Assembly: GCF_020697055.1 (NCBI RefSeq)
Contig: NZ_JAJFBP010000014.1
Coordinates: 1-64,000, forward strand
Direction: 5' to 3'
DNA length: 64,000 nucleotides
From: Panacagrimonas sp.
Lineage (GTDB): Bacteria; Pseudomonadota; Gammaproteobacteria; Nevskiales; Nevskiaceae
The position numbers were made by a program, and so were the translations under genes. Position 1 is the stretch's first letter. Each line of letters starts with the position of its first letter. Of the stretch, positions 59,933-64,000 are shown piece by piece. Under the pieces are notes generated by a model that saw only the letters and a program-made list of their open reading frames with translations, did no database searches and was not told the DNA's origin.

Positions 59933-62900
59933 ATGGTCAACTTCTTCATCGACCGTCCGATCTTCGCCTGGGTGCTGGCGATCGTCGTGATGCTCGGCGG
60001 CGCGATGGCGCTGTCGCAGCTGCCGGTCGCGCAGTACCCGAGCATCGCGCCGCCGGCGATCCAGATCACGGTGGTCTATCCCGGCGCCTCGGCCGAGACC
60101 GTGCAGAACACGGTCACGCAAGTGATCGAGCAGCAGATGAGCGGCATCGACAACCTCATGTACTTCCGTTCGGAGAGCAACAAGGACGGAAGCATGACGA
60201 TCACGCTCTACTTCGAGCAGGGCACCGACTCCGACATCGCGCAGGTGCAGGTGCAGAACAAGCTGGCGCTCGCCACGCCGTTGCTGCCGCTGGAAGTGCA
60301 GCAACAGGGCCTGCGCGTGGCCAAGTCCACGATCAACTTCCTGCTGGTGATCGGCTTCACGTCGGTGGACGGCCGCATGTCCGATACCGACATCAGCGAC
60401 TACGTCGCCTCGAACGTGCGCGATCCGATCAGCCGCACGCCGGGCGTGGGCGACATCGAGCTGTTCGGCTCGCAGTACGCGATGCGCATCTGGCTGGACC
60501 CGGCCAAGCTCAACAACTTCGCGCTCACGCCGGTGGACGTCGCCCGTGCGCTGCAGGTGCAGAACGTGCAGATCGCCGCCGGCGAGCTCGGCGGCCTGCC
60601 CGCCGTCGAGGGCCAGCGGCTGAATGCGACGATCGTGGGCCCGCAGCGCCTGCAGAGCGCCGCCGAGTTCGAGCGCGTGCTGCTCAAGGTCAACGCCGAC
60701 GGCTCCCAGGTGCGCCTGGGCGATGTCGCCCGCGTGGCGCTGGGCGGTGAGAGCTACGGCATCCGCACCGAGTTCAACGGCCGACCCGCCGCGGGACTTG
60801 CGATCAAGCTCGCAACAGGCGCCAACGCGCTCGACACCGCCGAGGCGATCCACGCGACGATGGACCAGCTGCGGCCGTTCTTCCCGCAGGGACTCGAGAC
60901 GGTCTCGCCCTACGACACCACGCCCTTCATCCGCGTCTCGATCGAGGAGGTCGGCAAGACGCTGCTCGAAGCGTTCGTGCTCGTGTTCCTGGTGATCTTC
61001 CTGTTCCTGCAGAACCTGCGCGCGACGCTGATCCCGACGATCGCGGTGCCCATCGTGCTGCTCGGCACGCTCGGCGTCCTGGCGGTGGCCGGCTACTCGA
61101 TCAACACGCTGACGATGTTCGGGATGGTGCTGGCCATCGGCCTGCTCGTGGACGACGCGATCGTCGTGGTCGAGAACGTCGAGCGCGTGATGGCCGAGGA
61201 AGGCCTGTCGCCGCGAGACGCGGTGCGCAAGTCCATGCGCCAGATCAGCGGGGCGCTGATCGGCATCGCACTGGTGCTGTCGGCCGTGTTCCTGCCGATG
61301 GCGTTCTTCGGCGGCTCGACCGGCGTGATCTACCGCCAGTTCTCGGTCACGGTGGTTTCGGCGATGACGCTGTCGGTGGCGGTGGCGATGCTGTTCACGC
61401 CGTCGCTGTGCGCAACGCTGCTCAAACCGCACGCGCCCAAGCCCGCAGGAAGACAGGGCGGCCTGTTCGGCGCGTTCAATCGCGGCTTCGCGCGGATGAA
61501 CAGCCGCTATGCGCAGAGCGTGGACCGGCTGACGCGACGGCGTGGCCGTTCGCTGGCGGTCTACGCCGCGATCATCGTGGTGATGGGGCTGATGTTCCTG
61601 CGCCTGCCGACGTCGTTCCTGCCCGACGAGGACCAGGGCATTCTCTTCGTGCAGGTGGACCAGCCCCCGGGCACCGCCGCGGAGCTGACGCAGCGCACGC
61701 TCAACGAGGTGCGCGACTACTTCCTCGAACAGGAGGGCGAAGCCGTCACCGGCGTCTTCACCGTCAACGGTTTCAGCTTCGGCGGTCGCGGACAGAACTC
61801 CGGGCTGGTGTTCGTCAAGCTCAAGGACTGGTCCGAGCGGCCCGACCACGACGTCTTCTCGATGGCCGATCGCGCAACGCAGCACTTCAAGAAGATCATC
61901 ACCGGTGAAGTCGCCGCCTTCGCGCCACCGGCGGTGCTGGAACTCGGCAACGCCATGGGCTTCGACTTCGAGCTGCTCGACCGCGCCAATCGCGGCCACG
62001 ACGCGCTGATGCAGGCGCGTCAGCAGCTGCTGGAGCTTGCGAAGAAGGATCCGGCGATCAACGACATCCGCGCCAACGGCCTGCCCGACGAACCGCAGTA
62101 CCGCATCGACATCGATTGGGAGAAAGCCAGCACGCTGGGGCTGTCGATCGCCGACATCAGCGCCACGCTCGGCGCCGGCTGGGGTTCGGCCTACGTCAAC
62201 CAGTTCATCGATCGCGGCCGCGTGAAGAAGGTGTTCATCCAGGGCGACGCCGAGGCGCGGATGCTGCCGCAGGACCTGGATCGCTGGAACGTGCGCAACG
62301 CCGCCGGGCAGATGGTGCCGTTCTCGGTTTTCTCGCGTGCCGACTGGAGCCAGGGCTCGCCCAAGCTCGAGCGCTACAACGGCATGGCGGCCTTGCAGTT
62401 CCTCGGCGCGCCCGCCACCGGATACAGCACCGGCGATGCGATGCGCGCGATGGAAGCGGCGATGACCAAGCTGCCGACCGGTTTCGGCCATGAATGGACC
62501 GGCCTGTCCTACGAGGAACGGCGTTCCGGAACACAGGCGCCGCTGCTCTACGCGATCTCGCTGCTGATCGTGTTCCTGTGCCTGGCGGCGCTGTACGAGA
62601 GCTGGTCGATCCCGTTCGCGGTGATGCTGGTGGTCCCGCTCGGGATCATCGGCACCGTCGCGGCCACGCTGCTGCGCGGCCTCGACAACGACGTGTTCTT
62701 CCAGGTGGGGCTGTTGACCACCGTGGGGCTGTCGGCACGCAACGCGATCCTGATCGTCGAGTTCGCCAAGGACAACCACGACCAGGGCATGGATCTGATC
62801 GAGGCGACCGTGCACGCCGCACGACAGCGCCTGCGCCCGATCCTGATGACCTCGCTCGCGTTCATCTGCGGCGTGCTGCCGCTGGCGATCGCCAGCGGCG

Positions 62901-63067
62901 CCGGCGCGGGCGGCCGCATCGCCATTGGAACCGGCGTGATCGGCGGAATGTTCACCGCCACCGTGCTGGCGGTGTTCCTGGTGCCGGTGTTCTTCGTCGC
63001 GGTGCGTGCGATTTTCAAGGGCAAGCGCGCTGCGGACGCGGCGCCGGTGTCGACCGCCACCGGCTGA
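59933..63067 (+). CDS. RND multidrug efflux permease (HAE1, AcrB/MexB type)
   Basis: This 1044-residue proton-driven exporter has the standard HAE1 start [20 protein letters not shown], twelve membrane helices and two large periplasmic loops. The proton-relay pair Asp407/Asp408 ([10 protein letters not shown]) and the [12 protein letters not shown] helix with its Arg and Thr are conserved. At the position of the AcrB relay lysine (Lys940, in SAKNAIL) this protein has Arg936 ([12 protein letters not shown]). It starts 12 bases after the adaptor. Substrates are likely hydrophobic drugs, solvents or bile-like compounds. Confidence 0.95.
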   Translation: MVNFFIDRPIFAWVLAIVVMLGGAMALSQLPVAQYPSIAPPAIQITVVYPGASAETVQNTVTQVIEQQMSGIDNLMYFRSESNKDGSMTITLYFEQGTDSDIAQVQVQNKLALATPLLPLEVQQQGLRVAKSTINFLLVIGFTSVDGRMSDTDISDYVASNVRDPISRTPGVGDIELFGSQYAMRIWLDPAKLNNFALTPVDVARALQVQNVQIAAGELGGLPAVEGQRLNATIVGPQRLQSAAEFERVLLKVNADGSQVRLGDVARVALGGESYGIRTEFNGRPAAGLAIKLATGANALDTAEAIHATMDQLRPFFPQGLETVSPYDTTPFIRVSIEEVGKTLLEAFVLVFLVIFLFLQNLRATLIPTIAVPIVLLGTLGVLAVAGYSINTLTMFGMVLAIGLLVDDAIVVVENVERVMAEEGLSPRDAVRKSMRQISGALIGIALVLSAVFLPMAFFGGSTGVIYRQFSVTVVSAMTLSVAVAMLFTPSLCATLLKPHAPKPAGRQGGLFGAFNRGFARMNSRYAQSVDRLTRRRGRSLAVYAAIIVVMGLMFLRLPTSFLPDEDQGILFVQVDQPPGTAAELTQRTLNEVRDYFLEQEGEAVTGVFTVNGFSFGGRGQNSGLVFVKLKDWSERPDHDVFSMADRATQHFKKIITGEVAAFAPPAVLELGNAMGFDFELLDRANRGHDALMQARQQLLELAKKDPAINDIRANGLPDEPQYRIDIDWEKASTLGLSIADISATLGAGWGSAYVNQFIDRGRVKKVFIQGDAEARMLPQDLDRWNVRNAAGQMVPFSVFSRADWSQGSPKLERYNGMAALQFLGAPATGYSTGDAMRAMEAAMTKLPTGFGHEWTGLSYEERRSGTQAPLLYAISLLIVFLCLAALYESWSIPFAVMLVVPLGIIGTVAATLLRGLDNDVFFQVGLLTTVGLSARNAILIVEFAKDNHDQGMDLIEATVHAARQRLRPILMTSLAFICGVLPLAIASGAGAGGRIAIGTGVIGGMFTATVLAVFLVPVFFVAVRAIFKGKRAADAAPVSTATG

Positions 63068-63077
63068 GGCGATCGGA

Positions 63078-63106
63078 CGATCCTGTCCAAGTCGCGGACA
63101 GGATCG
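63078..63106. other. Long hairpin after the RND operon and before the radical SAM gene
   Basis: CGATCCTGTCC and GGACAGGATCG form a perfect 11-bp stem with a 7-base loop, ten bases past the permease stop. There is no T run, so it may be a factor-assisted terminator or an operator for the radical SAM gene 50 bases downstream. Confidence 0.55.
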
Positions 63107-63156
63107 GATCGCAAAACCGCGTTGCAATCGATGCGCTGCGCCACCATGTTCGGCGG

Positions 63157-64000
63157 ATGGATCTGGTTCGCAAGCTCGCCGTCCTCGCCGACGCCGCGAA
63201 GTACGACGCATCGTGCGCGAGCAGCGGCGGCCCGCGGCGCGACTCGCTGGGCACCGGCGGCATCGGCTCGACCGAAGGCATGGGCATCTGCCACGCGTAC
63301 GCACCCGACGGACGCTGCATCTCGCTGCTCAAGATCCTGCTGACCAATTTCTGCGTCTACGACTGTGCGTATTGCATCAACCGGCGCAGCAGCAACGTCG
63401 AGCGGGCGCGGTTCAGCGTCAACGACGTCGTGACGCTGACGCTGGATTTCTACAAGCGCAACTACATCGAAGGCCTGTTCCTGAGTTCCGGGATCATCCG
63501 CTCGCCGGACTACACGATGGAGCAGCTCGTTCTGGTTGCGCGCAAGCTGCGCGTCGATCATCGCTTCGGCGGCTACATCCATCTGAAGACCATTCCGGAC
63601 GCCGCGCCCGAACTGATCGCCGACGCCGGGCGCTGGGCGGATCGCCTGTCGATCAACGTCGAGCTGCCCACCGAAAGCGGACTGAAGAAACTCGCTCCCG
63701 AGAAGAACCTGCGCGACATCCGCGCCGCCATGGGCCAGCTGCGGCTGCGCATCGACGAGACGGAGGAAGAGCCCAGGGCGCCCCGGTTTGCACCCGCCGG
63801 CCAGAGCACGCAGATGATCGTCGGTGCCGATGCCGCGAACGACCGTGACGTGCTGGAGACCAGCGACACCCTGTATCGCAACTACCGGCTGCGGCGCGTG
63901 TACTACTCGGCCTTCAGTCCGATCCCCGACGCCTCGAGCGTGCTGCCGCCGACGGCGCCGCCGCTGGTGCGCGAGCATCGGCTCTACCAGGCCGACTGGT
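63157..64000 (+). CDS. Putative DNA modification/repair radical SAM protein, 3' end outside window
   Basis: The ATG at 63157 opens a frame of at least 281 residues that is still open at the window edge. The radical SAM cluster motif is Cys66-x3-Cys70-x2-Cys73 (CVYDCAYC). The N-terminus (MDLVRKLAVLADAAKYDASC) and segments GICHAYAPDGRCISLLKILL and RFGGYIHLKTIPDAA match the family annotated as DNA modification/repair radical SAM proteins (TIGR03916). Its usual partner is a uracil-DNA-glycosylase-like protein encoded next, which would lie outside the window. Confidence 0.9.
   Translation, partial: MDLVRKLAVLADAAKYDASCASSGGPRRDSLGTGGIGSTEGMGICHAYAPDGRCISLLKILLTNFCVYDCAYCINRRSSNVERARFSVNDVVTLTLDFYKRNYIEGLFLSSGIIRSPDYTMEQLVLVARKLRVDHRFGGYIHLKTIPDAAPELIADAGRWADRLSINVELPTESGLKKLAPEKNLRDIRAAMGQLRLRIDETEEEPRAPRFAPAGQSTQMIVGADAANDRDVLETSDTLYRNYRLRRVYYSAFSPIPDASSVLPPTAPPLVREHRLYQADW

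Noticed and set aside
63084..63101. Possible LexA (SOS) box CTGT...ACAG before the radical SAM gene
   Set aside because: The spacing (CTG-N12-CAG) does not fit the CTG-N10-CAG consensus, and the symmetry is explained by the longer hairpin.
56966..63304. Open frame of over 2,100 codons on the minus strand, opposite the RND pump, TetR and peptidase genes
   Set aside because: It is antisense to well-supported genes, is low-complexity His/Arg/Gln-rich sequence typical of GC-rich third-position shadows, and has no family match.
1..64000. CRISPR arrays, insertion sequences, prophage genes, tRNA or rRNA genes
   Set aside because: No regularly spaced repeats, transposase or integrase motifs, cloverleaf sequences or rRNA stretches were recognised by reading. 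A tRNA or Rfam scan was not possible here.

Overview
The window is GC-rich, densely coding DNA from a bacterial chromosome. The gene content and order suggest a gammaproteobacterium. Supporting signs are a rhodanese-grxC-secB-gpsA cluster, a single-domain hisB in a hisB-H-A-F-E run followed by tatABC, a FabR/DesT-type regulator beside a fatty-acid desaturase, and FadL, DUF1302 and DUF1329 envelope proteins. The wealth of SDRs, an LLM flavin enzyme, a Baeyer-Villiger-type monooxygenase and acyl-CoA chemistry fits an environmental degrader of lipids or hydrocarbons, perhaps near Nevskiales or Steroidobacterales. That placement is inference. No rRNA, tRNA, CRISPR array or insertion sequence was recognised.

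Region 1 (about 1-22.5 kb) is accessory catabolism. It opens with the N-terminal part of a HyuA-type ATPase subunit, a small exported protein and a DUF1302 outer-membrane protein. Next come an acyl-CoA ligase, a FixL/FixJ-like two-component pair, a serine hydrolase and a LysR regulator. A four-gene minus-strand operon (LLM, SDR, GST, SDR) follows. Between 13.7 and 16.1 kb lies a zone of decay: a remnant joining the start of an acetone-carboxylase-type beta subunit to the end of the gamma subunit, and a broken AraC regulator, on either side of an intact dienelactone hydrolase. From 16.2 to 21.6 kb five minus-strand genes (PF10118 protein, SDR, ferritin-like di-iron protein, BVMO-type monooxygenase, SDR) face a TetR gene across a 15-bp-arm inverted repeat. 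This is the best candidate for an uncharacterised pathway with its own switch.

Region 2 (22.5-45 kb) is mostly housekeeping: a lipid A-type acyltransferase, dtd, histidine biosynthesis without hisI between hisF and hisE, tatABC, hemB-aroE, and a sterol-desaturase-like gene followed by an ECF sigma/anti-sigma pair. Then come gpsA-secB-grxC-rhodanese, envC, DUF1329, DUF4124, an epimerase-like protein that seems to need a CTG start, and a membrane protein with a helical tail. A three-subunit transhydrogenase and a bifunctional mannose-1-phosphate guanylyltransferase close the region.

Region 3 (45-64 kb) holds a FadL porin, an FMN-binding split-barrel protein, and a DesT/FabR-like repressor divergent from a ferredoxin reductase/desaturase pair with two tandem palindromes between them. 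It continues with a MoxR ATPase lacking its usual VWA partner, a TetR, a patatin, small membrane proteins, MltD, proline iminopeptidase, and a TetR-controlled RND efflux pump. The pump has a perfect 18-bp palindrome upstream and Arg where the proton-relay Lys is expected. The window ends inside a DNA-repair-type radical SAM gene.
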